A stretch of 64,000 bases of DNA from Arthrobacter sp. StoSoilB5 (GCF_019977235.1 NZ_AP024646.1:1860001-1924000); one strand, 5' to 3'; positions 47,606 through 57,548 are shown, numbered from the stretch's first letter. Numbers and translations are program-made. The notes: a model not told the origin generated them from the letters alone.

Positions 47606-49129
47606 TTACTCGGAGCGGGCCAGCAGATCCTCTGCGTAGGCCACCAAGGTACGGACGGTGCATCCTGTCCCTTGCTTGGGCGTGTAGCCGTAAGGGCTGC
47701 CGTTGTTGAACGATGGGCCGGCGATGTCGACGTGGGCCCACGGGATCTGCTGGCCGTCGCCGTTCTTGCCCACGAATTCACGCAGGAACACGGCCGCGGT
47801 CATCATGCCGCCGTTACGCTCGCCGATGTTGGCCAGGTCCGCAACCTGGGAGTCCAGGCTCGGGCGAAGCTCTTCCGGGAGTGGCATCGGCCAGACGAGC
47901 TCGCCTGCGCGGTCTGCGGCAGACTTCAACGCCGCAGTAACGGAGTCGGAGCCCATGACGCCTGCCGTGCGCAGGCCGAGCGCGATGAGCTGGGCGCCGG
48001 TGAGTGTAGCGACGTCGATGATGGCGTCCGGCTTTTCCAGGCTCGCGGCCACCAAGCCGTCCGCCATGACCAGGCGGCCCTCGGCGTCCGTGTTCAGGAC
48101 CTCGACCGTTTTTCCACCATAGACAGTAAGAACGTCGGCCGGCCGCTGGGCAGCGCCGGATGGCATGTTCTCGGCAATGCAAAGCCACGCGGTTGCCTTG
48201 ATGGGCAGGCCCAGCGAGGCGATGGCGAGGACCGTATTAAGAACGACGGCGGCGCCGGCCATATCGCTCTTCATGTCACCCATGCCGAGGGCAGGCTTAA
48301 TGGAGATACCGCCGGTGTCGAAGGTAATGCCCTTGCCGACGAGCGCGATCTTCCGGGTTGCCTTTGCCGGAGCGTACTCGACCTTGACCAGGCGTGGCTG
48401 GCGGGTTGAACCCTTGCCGACACCGAGGATGCCGCCAAAGCCTTCCTTTTCCAGACGCTTTTCATCCCAGACCGTCACCTTTACGGGAAGTCCTTTGGCC
48501 AGTTCCTTGGCGGATTCGGCGAATGACTCGGGGTACAAGTGGCTCGGTGGCTGGTTGACGAGCGTGCGCGTCGCGTTGACGGCCCTGCCCAGTACTGTTG
48601 CCCGGTCAAGCGCAGGTTGTACAGCTTTGGCGTCCACGCCGGTGAAGATCAGTGCCTTGGCCACCGGATCCTTGAGCCCATCCCTGCTTGAACGGTGTTC
48701 AGTGTAGGAGTACGCGCCCATGGCGGCGCCTTCGGCGATTGCAGCGACGTCGGTGACGGACGCCGTCGGGAACGCCAAGGTCACCGATGGGACCCCGGCA
48801 AGCTGCCGGATTGCGGACCCTGCGGCCCGGCGCAGCGCCTCTTCAGTCAGGCTGCCGTCCTCGGACAATTTGCCCACGCCTGCCAGGACCAGGATCCCTG
48901 AGCCCGTTTCCGGCAAACCCGGAAGGCGGTGCGCCTGATCAGGAGCCCCGGTGACCCCAAGGAGCTTCAGCGATCCCTCCATGGACTCAGCGGCCTTGGC
49001 GCTGAGCGGGTTCTCGAGCAGCACTGGTCCGTCCGAGCCTTGGGCAACTCCGATCACAAGTGCGTCGCTGGGTGACTTTTTCAGGTCCTTGGCGATGACG
49101 CCGAGGATGATGTCAGTAGTCTTGACCAC
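47606..49129 (-). CDS. pepA: Leucyl aminopeptidase (M17)
   Basis: Cytoplasmic two-zinc aminopeptidase, 507 aa. The catalytic core is complete: VGKGITFDTGGISIKP, MKSDMAGAAVVL, LCIAENMPSG and the family signature NTDAEGRLVMADGL. The N-terminal domain is variable, as usual. ATG 49129. In mycobacteria the homologue also lies near dlaT-lipB. A long inverted repeat lies 73 bases upstream of its start, in what would be the 5' leader or promoter. Confidence 0.95.
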   Translation of the reverse strand: MVKTTDIILGVIAKDLKKSPSDALVIGVAQGSDGPVLLENPLSAKAAESMEGSLKLLGVTGAPDQAHRLPGLPETGSGILVLAGVGKLSEDGSLTEEALRRAAGSAIRQLAGVPSVTLAFPTASVTDVAAIAEGAAMGAYSYTEHRSSRDGLKDPVAKALIFTGVDAKAVQPALDRATVLGRAVNATRTLVNQPPSHLYPESFAESAKELAKGLPVKVTVWDEKRLEKEGFGGILGVGKGSTRQPRLVKVEYAPAKATRKIALVGKGITFDTGGISIKPALGMGDMKSDMAGAAVVLNTVLAIASLGLPIKATAWLCIAENMPSGAAQRPADVLTVYGGKTVEVLNTDAEGRLVMADGLVAASLEKPDAIIDVATLTGAQLIALGLRTAGVMGSDSVTAALKSAADRAGELVWPMPLPEELRPSLDSQVADLANIGERNGGMMTAAVFLREFVGKNGDGQQIPWAHVDIAGPSFNNGSPYGYTPKQGTGCTVRTLVAYAEDLLARSE

Positions 49130-49201
49130 GAGGATGTTTCCTCACTTCTCTCTGCATTGCATGGCGGGGCCGTATGTTTGGCGGCCTGCCCCGGTACGCG
49201 C

Positions 49202-49262
49202 CCGACGTCCTCTTGCGACGGCGGCCTTGATCTTCAGGTCCAGCGTCGCAAAAGGACGTCGG
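49202..49262 (-). repeat. 19-bp inverted repeat upstream of pepA
   Basis: Arms 49202-49220 and 49244-49262 match at 18 of 19 positions around a 23-base loop. The single difference becomes a G-U pair in a minus-strand transcript but a C-A mismatch on the plus strand. A smaller repeat, AGTGGCA (49326-49332) with TGCCACT (49337-49343), lies closer to the PAC2 gene. The rest of the 334-base gap 49130-49463 shows nothing clear. Confidence 0.6.
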
Positions 49263-49463
49263 CCCGTTTCGATCGTAGTCTCTCGCAGGCTGCGGAAAGC
49301 AATTAAATGAGAGCTGCGGCACACCAGTGGCAGGAATGCCACTTGAGCGTGCAGCGTTGTACCAAGAGAAACAAAGTCCCCACATCACCTTCATGAAGTC
49401 AGCGACGCCATGACCGACGATGGATGGGGGCACCGAACCTTGCCACTGCGAAAGGAACATGCC

Positions 49464-50402
49464 GTGTTTGAACGGATATCCGGCTCCCTCCTGGACCCCG
49501 AGGCGCTCTACGCGAGCAACATCGAGATATTCCACAGCCCTGAATTGCGCGGGCTGAATATGGTCATGGGTTTCACGGGCTTTGCCGATGCCGGTCACGT
49601 GGTCAGGCAGATCAACGCGGAACTCCTGGACCAACTCGACGCCGAGGTGGTAGCCATGTTCGACGCCGACCAGCTCATCGACTACCGCTCACGGCGCCCC
49701 CACATCAGCTTCGTCGAAGACCATTTGCAGGACTATCACGCACCCACGCTGGCGCTCTACAGGCTCACGGACGGCCTGGGCCAGCCGTTCCTGTTGCTCG
49801 CCGGCTTCGAACCCGACCTGCAGTGGGAGCGTTTCTCCCGTGCGGTGGTGGGAATCGTGGAGAAGCTCGACGTCAACCTGGTCACCTGGATCCATTCGAT
49901 TCCCATGCCCGTACCGCATACGAGGCCGGTGGGAGTAACTGTTCACGGCAATCGTCCCGAACTCATCGAAGGCATCTCCAGTTGGAAGCCAACGGTGGAT
50001 GTTCCCGCCGCCATTGGACACATCCTTGAACTCCGGCTCACGGAAGCCGAACGCCACGTGGCCGGCTATGTCATCCACGTGCCGCACTACCTGGCCGAAG
50101 CCGAATACCCGCCAGCCGCGGTGGCAGGGCTGGAGTACCTGGGAGCCGCGACGTCCCTGATGCTTCCTACCGACCGGCTCCGGGAAGCTGGCCGGGAAGT
50201 CGGCCGCCAGATCGCCGAGCAGATTGAAGCTTCAGAAGAAGTGCAGGCTGTGGTGGCCAACCTGGAGGCCCGCTACGACGAGAAATCCGAGGGCATCGTA
50301 AGGCGGTCTCTGCTCGCCGACGAGAACGACGAATTGCCTAACGCCGAGGACATCGGGGCTGCCGTGGAAGCGTACCTGGCGCGTAAAGACTCGCCTCAAT
50401 AA
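49464..50402 (+). CDS. PAC2-family protein
   Basis: About 312 aa with the PAC2 fold: LNMVMGFTGFADAGHVVRQINAELL, FLLLAGFEPDLQWERF and VPHYLAEAEYPPAAVAGLEYLG. In eukaryotes PAC2 helps proteasome assembly; bacterial members are uncharacterised but common in actinobacteria. I chose GTG 49464 with AAAGGA upstream; ATG 49410 is in frame. The C-terminal 80 residues (EQIEASEEVQAVVANLEARY) are helical. The MFS gene follows after 35 bases. Confidence 0.85.
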   Translation: MFERISGSLLDPEALYASNIEIFHSPELRGLNMVMGFTGFADAGHVVRQINAELLDQLDAEVVAMFDADQLIDYRSRRPHISFVEDHLQDYHAPTLALYRLTDGLGQPFLLLAGFEPDLQWERFSRAVVGIVEKLDVNLVTWIHSIPMPVPHTRPVGVTVHGNRPELIEGISSWKPTVDVPAAIGHILELRLTEAERHVAGYVIHVPHYLAEAEYPPAAVAGLEYLGAATSLMLPTDRLREAGREVGRQIAEQIEASEEVQAVVANLEARYDEKSEGIVRRSLLADENDELPNAEDIGAAVEAYLARKDSPQ

Positions 50403-50437
50403 ATCAGCTTTGAACTCCTGACAGGCATAATTGAGGG

Positions 50438-51799
50438 GTGACTGCTCCCCGCGCCTGGCTTATCTGGACGATCGGCGTCTTTGCCTATCTGGTGGCCGTA
50501 GCGCAGCGAACCTCTTTTGGTGTCGCCGGCTTGGAAGCAACGGAACGCTTCCATGCCAGTGCTTCGGCCATTTCCTTTTTTACCGTGTTGCAGTTGCTTG
50601 TCTATGCCGGCTTGCAGATTCCGGTAGGCGTCCTGGTAGACAGGTTTGGATCGCGCGTCATGATTGCCGGCGGTGCCATTCTGATGGGCCTGGGGCAGTT
50701 GCAGCTCGCCTTCGCGGACAGCGTCCCGGGAGGGGTTTTGGGCCGCGTCCTGGTGGGGGCCGGTGACGCCATGACGTTCATCTCCGTCATCCGGCTCGTT
50801 CCATTGTGGTTCAGCCCGGCCAGGGTTCCCTTGGTTACCCAGCTCACCGGCATGTGCGGGCAGTTGGGCCAACTTTTCAGCGTGGTTCCCTTCGCCCTGC
50901 TTCTTCACTCCGCCGGCTGGACGCCCGCCTTCGCTTCACTCGCGGCGATGTCCGTGCTGGCCATCATCCTGGTCCTCGCGCTGTTGCGGGACCTGCCTCC
51001 CGGACACCCGCCGCGGGAAACCGGGCAGGGCCTGCGGGCTACCGGAATTTCCCTTTCGCGCGCCTGGAAGCAGCCGGGCACGCGTCTTGGCTTGTGGAGC
51101 CATTTCACCGTCCAGTTCAGCGGCAACCTCTTTGCCATGACGTGGGGTTATCCCTTCCTCCTCTCCGCTCAGGGACTCGATGCGGGGACGGTCTCTGCCT
51201 TGATGGCCCTGTTCGTGGCAACTGCCATCGTCTCCGGACCTGGATTTGGACGCTTTGTCTCCAAACATCCAATGCGGCGATCGGCCATGGTCCTCCTGAT
51301 CACCGCGTCCACTGCACTGGCTTGGGCTGCAGTGCTCATCCTTCCGGGCCGGGCGCCGTTGTGGCTGCTGGTGATCCTGGTGGTGGTGCTGGCCGTTGGT
51401 GGCCCGGGCTCCATGATTGGATTCGACTTCGCGCGTACGTTCAATCCCTCGCACCGCATTGGTACGGCCACCGGGATCGTCAACGTAGGAGGATTCATCG
51501 CTGCCTTGGTGGCGATCTACCTGATCGGCCTGGTGCTCGACGTCCTGAACGCGAGCGGATTCTCCGGCGGGGATTTGTACGGCCTTGATCCGTTCCGCGT
51601 CGCCCTCAGCGTCCAGTTCGTCCTTCTGGGCATAGGCACACTGCTTATCATGCTCACCCGACGCAAAGTCCGGTTGCAGATGGCAGAGCAGGGAATCCAC
51701 GTACCTCCGCTTGCGGCAACCTTGGCCAAGCAGCGCCGCGAAAGGATCGAGCGCCGGCGTGCGGTGCGTGCACAGTCGGATGAAGGCAACAACGGATAA
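50438..51799 (+). CDS. MFS transporter
   Basis: 453 aa with about twelve hydrophobic helices. The loop 2-3 signature is GVLVDRFGSRVMIAGG, and RTSFGVAGLEATERFHAS in helix 1 marks the family. A basic tail of about 50 residues ends the protein. The closest grouping by eye is sugar-phosphate or anion-cation symporter-like, but the substrate cannot be told. GTG 50438; likely in one unit with the PAC2 gene. Confidence 0.85.
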   Translation: MTAPRAWLIWTIGVFAYLVAVAQRTSFGVAGLEATERFHASASAISFFTVLQLLVYAGLQIPVGVLVDRFGSRVMIAGGAILMGLGQLQLAFADSVPGGVLGRVLVGAGDAMTFISVIRLVPLWFSPARVPLVTQLTGMCGQLGQLFSVVPFALLLHSAGWTPAFASLAAMSVLAIILVLALLRDLPPGHPPRETGQGLRATGISLSRAWKQPGTRLGLWSHFTVQFSGNLFAMTWGYPFLLSAQGLDAGTVSALMALFVATAIVSGPGFGRFVSKHPMRRSAMVLLITASTALAWAAVLILPGRAPLWLLVILVVVLAVGGPGSMIGFDFARTFNPSHRIGTATGIVNVGGFIAALVAIYLIGLVLDVLNASGFSGGDLYGLDPFRVALSVQFVLLGIGTLLIMLTRRKVRLQMAEQGIHVPPLAATLAKQRRERIERRRAVRAQSDEGNNG

Positions 51800-51917
51800 C
51801 TGCAAGCACCAACCTCCGGGAGCGCAGTTTCGGTGGTTCGCCCATCTGTGTCCACCTTTATCCACATAAGCCTGATGGCCCCTGTTTTCACGCGTGGGTG
51901 CTACCCAAGCTTGAACC

Positions 51918-53180
51918 ATGACCGCCAAAGAGACGCTAAGCATTCATCAACCAGAAGACATCCTCGGTTACATCCCGCACTTGTTGGGCTATTGGCCCGA
52001 AGACAGCCTTGTGGCCATCACAATGCAGGGGAAGTTACTCGGAGCGGCTCTTCGGGTGGACCTGCCTGCCGCGGGTTCGGGCCGCGCGCTCGCAGACTTT
52101 GCCGAGCACGTACGTAATTACTTGATTGCGGACACTCTCGCCGACGGCGTGGTGCTTGCCGTTTACACGGAGAGGGGTTGGGACGACGGCAGGGTTGTCA
52201 GGAGGTCACTTCCACTGCTGGCCCAGCTCCAACAAACCCTTGACCACGTTGATTTGTCTGTCCGGGATGCATGGTTGGTTGGTCCCGAGTATTGGCGCAA
52301 CGCTTTCTGCGCTGATCAGGAGTGCTGCCCTGCGCCCGGTCTGCCGATAGACCGCATTCGGAACAGCCAGCTCAGCGCTGAGATGGTTTATCGAGGGAGC
52401 ACCATTGGACCCTCTCCACGGAGCCGGGCAAATCCACCGGTCCTTGCCCGCCCGGGCGTTCTGGATGCTGCGGTGTCTGCTGCCGAATCAGATTTCGCCA
52501 AGCGGATGCGGTTGTCGTGGCGAAACGGTAGCTGCTTTGATGCCGTTCTGGATGTGTGGCTACGGGTTCTGGACCACACGCGGACCCAACCCGACGGCAA
52601 CGCCATGGAAGCATTCACCCCGGAACTCACCGGTTTTCTGAGATCGACACTCGGTGTCCCGGCCTGGCGGGACGGTCTCATGATTATGGCGGCGGCGGGT
52701 ACCGGCTCCGCGAAGGCAGGGGCAGCTGCGTTCGGGTTGTGCAGCAGTGACAGCTCCGAGCCGCTGCCCTTCGATGCCAACGGGCTGGGATTGCCCACAA
52801 AGGCCCACAGGTCCGCTGACGGGACCCTTGGAACAAGGGGGAAGCGGAACATCTTTGCGTACGCTGACATCCTTCTGGGAGTTGAACCGGCAGTGCCGGA
52901 CTGGGGTCACCTGGATGCCCTGCAGCGCGTGCTGTCGTATCTATGCGTTGAAGGAGAAGTGGGGGAAGTAGCTGCTGCCGCTTTGACCCTGCAGGGCTGG
53001 GTTGCCTGGTGCAAGGGAAGTGGATCCTACGCACACGCCTGCCTTGTGCGTGCAAATTCGGCGAGGCCGGGGTACAGGCTAGCCGAATTGCTGGATGAGA
53101 TCCTCGGGCAAGGCAGCATCTGCGCCTGGGCCAGCCGTCCCGAGTCCGCATGGGGAAGCTACAAAGGCTCCCTGCACTAG
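51918..53180 (+). CDS. DUF4192 protein
   Basis: 420 aa, matching the actinobacterial DUF4192 family: HQPEDILGYIPHLLGYWPED at the N-terminus and a C-terminal ALTLQGWVAWCKGSGSYAHA with YRLAELLDEILGQG. Soluble, with no signal peptide. Function unknown; it is often found next to the principal sigma factor gene, as here. ATG 51918. The codon pattern matches neighbours. Confidence 0.85.
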   Translation: MTAKETLSIHQPEDILGYIPHLLGYWPEDSLVAITMQGKLLGAALRVDLPAAGSGRALADFAEHVRNYLIADTLADGVVLAVYTERGWDDGRVVRRSLPLLAQLQQTLDHVDLSVRDAWLVGPEYWRNAFCADQECCPAPGLPIDRIRNSQLSAEMVYRGSTIGPSPRSRANPPVLARPGVLDAAVSAAESDFAKRMRLSWRNGSCFDAVLDVWLRVLDHTRTQPDGNAMEAFTPELTGFLRSTLGVPAWRDGLMIMAAAGTGSAKAGAAAFGLCSSDSSEPLPFDANGLGLPTKAHRSADGTLGTRGKRNIFAYADILLGVEPAVPDWGHLDALQRVLSYLCVEGEVGEVAAAALTLQGWVAWCKGSGSYAHACLVRANSARPGYRLAELLDEILGQGSICAWASRPESAWGSYKGSLH

Positions 53181-53434
53181 CTTTCAGTAGCTCTCGGGCT
53201 TCATCAAGCGTCGGATTCATAAAACCGTGAGACAATGGATGCCGAGACCCGGTTGGGTCCGCGTTTGAATGCCCGCAATGGGCCCGGAATCGGGGAACAT
53301 TACGGTGTCGTTGGCAGTTGTACATAGTGACTCTGCGGACGGCGATCGCATTTGAAATTGATCGCGGACTTGACAGGGTCATAGTGGTGTTGCCCGCATG
53401 GTGATTCCACAGACCGCCGCTAGAAAGGTTTTCT
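53181..53434. promoter_or_regulatory. Gap upstream of the sigma factor gene
   Basis: 254 bases expected to carry the sigma gene promoter. GCGATC (53342-53347) and GATCGC (53360-53365) form inverted arms, and TTGACA occurs at 53370-53375, but I see no convincing -10 at the correct distance. AAAGGTTTTC precedes the GTG start. Confidence 0.35.
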
Positions 53435-54754
53435 GTGACCCCGTCTTCCGTCGAGAAGGAACCCGCCGCCCAGGCCGAACTGTCCGCTGAGGAAAACAAG
53501 GCGGCCACTTCGGCAAAGCGTGCGGCGACACGTGTTGCCACCAAGGCTTCAGAGGACAACTCTGACAAGCCGGCACCAAAGAAGCGTGGACCCAAGCCCG
53601 GCGCCAAGGCCGCGGCCGAAGCCGCGAACAAGTCTTCGGACTCCGAGCCCGACACCGACGAAGTGGCTGTCGAGGACGAAGATTTCGATCCCGCAGCAGC
53701 CGAGGAAGTTGAAGTCGGAGACGACGACGTCGAGGACGGCGCCGTAACCGGCAAAGACAAGCCCGCGGCACCCGGATCCGGATTTGTCTATTCGGACGCT
53801 GATGACGACGACGCCCCTGTCCAGCAGGTCATGTCCGCCGGTGCCACCGCTGACCCCGTCAAGGACTACCTGAAGCAAATCGGTAAGGTCGCCCTGCTGA
53901 ACGCTGAGCAGGAAGTCGACTTGGCGCTGCGCATCGAAGCCGGACTATTTGCTGAAGAAAAGATCAACGCCGACGACGGTTCGATGGACCCGAAGCTCAA
54001 GCGTGAGCTTGAGTTCGTCATCCACGATGGCAAGCGCGCCAAGAACCACCTGCTAGAAGCCAACCTTCGCCTGGTTGTTTCCCTGGCCAAGCGCTACACC
54101 GGCCGTGGCATGCTCTTCCTGGACCTCATTCAGGAAGGCAACCTGGGCCTCATCCGCGCCGTTGAGAAGTTCGACTACACCAAGGGCTTCAAATTCTCCA
54201 CGTATGCAACGTGGTGGATCCGCCAGGCCATTACGCGCGCCATGGCCGACCAAGCCCGCACCATTCGCATCCCGGTGCACATGGTGGAAGTCATCAACAA
54301 GCTGGCCCGTGTCCAGCGCCAGATGCTTCAAGACCTGGGTCGCGAACCCACGCCTGAAGAATTGGCGCTGGAATTGGACATGACGCCTGAGAAGGTCGTG
54401 GAGGTCCAGAAGTACGGCCGTGAACCGATTTCGCTGCACACGCCACTGGGTGAGGATGGCGACTCCGAGTTCGGCGACCTCATTGAAGACTCGGAAGCTG
54501 TTGTTCCGGCTGATGCCGTGAGCTTTACGCTCCTCCAGGAGCAGCTGCACTCGGTTCTGGACACGCTGTCCGAGCGTGAGGCCGGAGTCGTCGCCATGCG
54601 CTTTGGCTTGACCGATGGCCAGCCTAAGACTTTAGACGAAATTGGCAAGGTCTACGGCGTTACGCGTGAGCGAATCCGCCAGATCGAATCCAAGACCATG
54701 TCCAAGCTGCGGCACCCGTCCCGCTCGCAGGTCCTGCGGGATTACCTGGACTAG
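53435..54754 (+). CDS. sigA: Principal RNA polymerase sigma factor
   Basis: Group 1 sigma-70 of 439 aa. The N-terminal 140 residues are acidic and Lys/Ala-rich (region 1.1 area). Region 1.2 is [20 protein letters not shown], region 2 carries [33 protein letters not shown] and [13 protein letters not shown], and region 4 ends [20 protein letters not shown]. These match housekeeping RpoD/SigA/HrdB exactly. GTG 53435. A 20-bp terminator follows. Confidence 0.96.
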   Translation: MTPSSVEKEPAAQAELSAEENKAATSAKRAATRVATKASEDNSDKPAPKKRGPKPGAKAAAEAANKSSDSEPDTDEVAVEDEDFDPAAAEEVEVGDDDVEDGAVTGKDKPAAPGSGFVYSDADDDDAPVQQVMSAGATADPVKDYLKQIGKVALLNAEQEVDLALRIEAGLFAEEKINADDGSMDPKLKRELEFVIHDGKRAKNHLLEANLRLVVSLAKRYTGRGMLFLDLIQEGNLGLIRAVEKFDYTKGFKFSTYATWWIRQAITRAMADQARTIRIPVHMVEVINKLARVQRQMLQDLGREPTPEELALELDMTPEKVVEVQKYGREPISLHTPLGEDGDSEFGDLIEDSEAVVPADAVSFTLLQEQLHSVLDTLSEREAGVVAMRFGLTDGQPKTLDEIGKVYGVTRERIRQIESKTMSKLRHPSRSQVLRDYLD

Positions 54755-54770
54755 GATTTTCCTTCACCAT

Positions 54771-54811
54771 CAAGAACAGCCCAGCCGGATCATCCGGCTG
54801 GGCTGTTCTTG
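54771..54811 (+). terminator. Terminator after sigA
   Basis: Perfect 20-base arms (54771-54790, 54792-54811), 17 bases past the stop, with a TTCTTG end. Confidence 0.88.
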
Positions 54812-54834
54812 TTTCGGAAAAATCGAGGCCAACA

Positions 54835-54871
54835 CAACAGGGCCCCTCCCTGGTGGGGAGGAGCCCTGTTG
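54835..54871 (-). terminator. Terminator of the DUF7455 gene
   Basis: Outer arms CAACAGGGC (54835-54843) and GCCCTGTTG (54863-54871) plus inner CCTCCC/GGGAGG pairing with one mismatch. Confidence 0.75.
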
Positions 54872-54914
54872 AATGCTCGAAGTGTTTGCCGGTCTTGTGG
54901 CCGGGCTTTCCTGC

Positions 54915-55136
54915 CTAATCGACAGGGACGGGTGCCTTCTCGTTGAGGCGCTCGGTCTCATCGTGCCAGTCGGAGGTCAGGGGCCGAAGCGTGGCCTCAA
55001 CTGCGCGTGCGTGGTGGCCGCAAAAAAGCAGCTCACCGCCGGAGGACTCGAGTACAACGCGGACATATGCCTGAGCCCCGCAACGATCGCATCGGTCAGC
55101 TGCGTTCAGTGTGCGGTCTGCAACTGCTGTTGTCAT
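54915..55136 (-). CDS. DUF7455 small cysteine protein
   Basis: 73 aa. The start TTAVADRTLNAADRCDRCGA contains CDRCGAQA, and LLFCGHHARAVE adds Cys-x-x-His-type ligands, suggesting a zinc site. Actinobacterial family found beside the sigma factor gene; role unknown. ATG 55136 has AAGGAGG upstream. Confidence 0.8.
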   Translation of the reverse strand: MTTAVADRTLNAADRCDRCGAQAYVRVVLESSGGELLFCGHHARAVEATLRPLTSDWHDETERLNEKAPVPVD

Positions 55137-55327
55137 GTCGGCCTCCTTAGTAGTTCTGTACATCCATATAACCAGTATTCGGAGCAGAACCATGGCAAGG
55201 ATGGATCACTTTCGCTGTCCGCGTATCACATGTGCGTAACGTAACGAAGCAACATGCTGGTTGCCGGGAGTGGCAACCGGTGGGGATGGGCGGCCGCGAC
55301 TAGCCTAAGATGGGCAGTGTTTGCCTT

Positions 55328-55387
55328 GGATCAGGACTTGAATCAGCACTTGAATCAGCACATGGATCAGCACATGGATCAGCACGT
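55328..55387. repeat. Five 12-bp tandem repeats upstream of parE
   Basis: Five consecutive 12-base units of the form G-R-A-T-C-A-G-S-A-C-W-T, from 55328 to 55387, with a degenerate sixth. They lie 52 bases before the parE GTG, in the 303-base gap 55137-55439. The rest of the gap shows no clear promoter; TAAGAT at 55306-55311 could be a -10. Confidence 0.75.
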
Positions 55388-55439
55388 GAACAGGCCCTGA
55401 AAGACACCTTGAGATATACCCCGAAGGAGCACACCGCGA

Positions 55440-57548
55440 GTGGCACCGAGTTCTGAATACAACGCCCGGCATCTTTCTGTCCTTGAGGGCCTGGAAGCCG
55501 TTCGCAAGCGCCCGGGCATGTACATCGGCTCCACCGACTCCCGTGGACTCATGCACTGCCTGTGGGAGATCATCGATAACGCTGTCGATGAGGCCCTGGC
55601 CGGCTTCGGGCATGACATCAAAGTGATCCTGCACGCGGACAATTCAGTCGAAATCCATGACGACGGCAGAGGCATCCCGGTTGACGTCGAACCGAAGACT
55701 GGCCTTTCCGGCGTCGAAGTTGTCTTTACGAAGCTGCACGCAGGTGGCAAGTTCGGTGGCGGTTCATACACGGCGTCGGGTGGCCTCCACGGCGTAGGTG
55801 CATCGGTGGTCAACGCTTTGTCGAGCCGGTTGGATGTTCAAGTGGACCGCGGCAGCAAGACGTACCAAATGTCCTTCCGGCGTGGTGAGCCCGGACGCTT
55901 CATCGATTCCGGAGCCAAGCCCAGCCCCAATGCGCCCTTTGAGCCGTTCGTTGAAAACTCTGTGCTGGACGTTGTTGGCAAGGCCAAACGCGGCGTCACC
56001 GGTACAAGGGTGCGTTACTGGGCAGACCGCCAGATCTTCACTCCCGATGCCAAGTTTTCTTATGACGACCTCGCCTCGCGCGCACGCCAGACATCGTTCC
56101 TTGTCCCCGGCTTGAAGATCACTGTCCGCGATGAGCGCAAGCTTGCGGGCACGCCCGGTGAGAACGGTGTGCACGAGGAAGTCTTCCACCACGACGGCGG
56201 CATTTCGGAATTTGTGGAGTTCTTGGCAGCTGACTCCGGAGTGACGGATGTGTGGCGCCTCCACGGTTCGGGAAAGTTCAAGGAAACCGTTCCGGTCCTT
56301 GACGAAAACGGGCACAGCAAGATTGCCGAAGTCGAACGCGATTGCGAAGTCGATATTGCCCTGCGCTGGGGGATCGGCTACGAGACCACGATGCGTAGCT
56401 TCGTCAACATCATTGCGACCCCCAAAGGCGGTACGCACCAGGCGGGCTTTGAGGCGGCGTTGCTGAAAACCTTCCGAAAGGCCGTGGAAACGAACGCCAG
56501 GAAGCTCAAGGCGGGCAACGACAAGATCGAGAAGGACGATGTCCTGGCCGGCCTCACGGCGGTACTCACAGTCCGCTTGGCCGAGCCACAGTTCGAGGGA
56601 CAGACCAAGGAAATTCTTGGCACTTCTGCTGTTCGTGCCATCGTTGCCAAGGTGGTCGAGCAGGAAATCTCCAGCAGGTTGGGCTCTGCCAACCGCAACG
56701 ACAAGGCACAATCGGCGCTGCTGCTGGAAAAGATCGTCAGCGAAATGAAGTCGCGCATTTCGGCCCGGGTGCACAAGGAGACCCAGCGCCGAAAGAACGC
56801 ACTGGAAACCTCGTCCATGCCCACCAAGCTTGCCGACTGCCGTACTGATGATGTGGCGCGATCCGAACTCTTCATCGTTGAGGGTGATTCTGCGCTGGGT
56901 ACCGCCAAGCTTGCCCGGTCTTCAGATTTCCAGGCCCTGCTTCCTATTCGAGGCAAGATCCTTAATGTCCAGAAGGCTTCGGTAGGGGATATGCTCTCCA
57001 ACGCGGAATGTGCCGCACTTATCCAGGTTGTGGGTGCGGGCTCAGGGCGCAGTTTCGACATTGACGCCGCGCGTTACGGCAAGGTCATCCTGATGACGGA
57101 CGCCGACGTCGACGGCGCCCACATCCGTACGCTGTTGCTGACACTCTTCTTCCGCTACATGCGACCCATGGTCGAGGCTGGCCGGGTGTTTGCCGCTGTT
57201 CCGCCCCTGCACCGCGTGGAGGTCATCAACCCGGGCCAGAAGGCCAACGAGATGATCTATACGTACTCTGAGGCAGAATTGCATGTCCTCCTGGCCAACC
57301 TTGCCAAGGAGGGCAAGCGCTACAAGGAGCCCATCCAGCGGTACAAGGGCTTGGGTGAAATGGACGCCCAGCAGCTCGCAGAGACCACCATGGATCCGCG
57401 CCACCGGACCTTGCGGAAGGTGGGCATTGACAGTGCACAGCGTGCTGAAGAGGTTTTCGATCTCCTTATGGGTTCGGACGTGGCTCCCCGTAAGGAATTC
57501 ATCATCGCCGGGGCAGCGACGCTGGACCGGGAACGCATCGACGCCTGA
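55440..57548 (+). CDS. parE: DNA topoisomerase IV subunit B (GyrB/ParE family)
   Basis: ATPase subunit of a type IIA topoisomerase, 702 aa. It has the GHKL motifs EIIDNAVDEALAG, DDGRGIPV and GGLHGVGASVVNAL, and TOPRIM residues in SELFIVEGDSALGTAK and LMTDADVDGAHIRTLL. The position next to sigA, rather than near dnaA, and the size fit ParE more than GyrB, but family assignment needs a tree. No parC is in view. It converges with the MFS gene after two bases. GTG start at 55440 with AAGGAG upstream. Confidence 0.88.
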   Translation: MAPSSEYNARHLSVLEGLEAVRKRPGMYIGSTDSRGLMHCLWEIIDNAVDEALAGFGHDIKVILHADNSVEIHDDGRGIPVDVEPKTGLSGVEVVFTKLHAGGKFGGGSYTASGGLHGVGASVVNALSSRLDVQVDRGSKTYQMSFRRGEPGRFIDSGAKPSPNAPFEPFVENSVLDVVGKAKRGVTGTRVRYWADRQIFTPDAKFSYDDLASRARQTSFLVPGLKITVRDERKLAGTPGENGVHEEVFHHDGGISEFVEFLAADSGVTDVWRLHGSGKFKETVPVLDENGHSKIAEVERDCEVDIALRWGIGYETTMRSFVNIIATPKGGTHQAGFEAALLKTFRKAVETNARKLKAGNDKIEKDDVLAGLTAVLTVRLAEPQFEGQTKEILGTSAVRAIVAKVVEQEISSRLGSANRNDKAQSALLLEKIVSEMKSRISARVHKETQRRKNALETSSMPTKLADCRTDDVARSELFIVEGDSALGTAKLARSSDFQALLPIRGKILNVQKASVGDMLSNAECAALIQVVGAGSGRSFDIDAARYGKVILMTDADVDGAHIRTLLLTLFFRYMRPMVEAGRVFAAVPPLHRVEVINPGQKANEMIYTYSEAELHVLLANLAKEGKRYKEPIQRYKGLGEMDAQQLAETTMDPRHRTLRKVGIDSAQRAEEVFDLLMGSDVAPRKEFIIAGAATLDRERIDA

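Noticed and set aside
49202..49262. Inverted repeat considered as ends of an insertion sequence
   Set aside because: The arms are only 23 bases apart, no transposase is present and no target duplication is visible.
55328..55387. Short repeats considered as a CRISPR array
   Set aside because: Units are 12 bases and directly adjacent with no spacers, and no cas gene is present.
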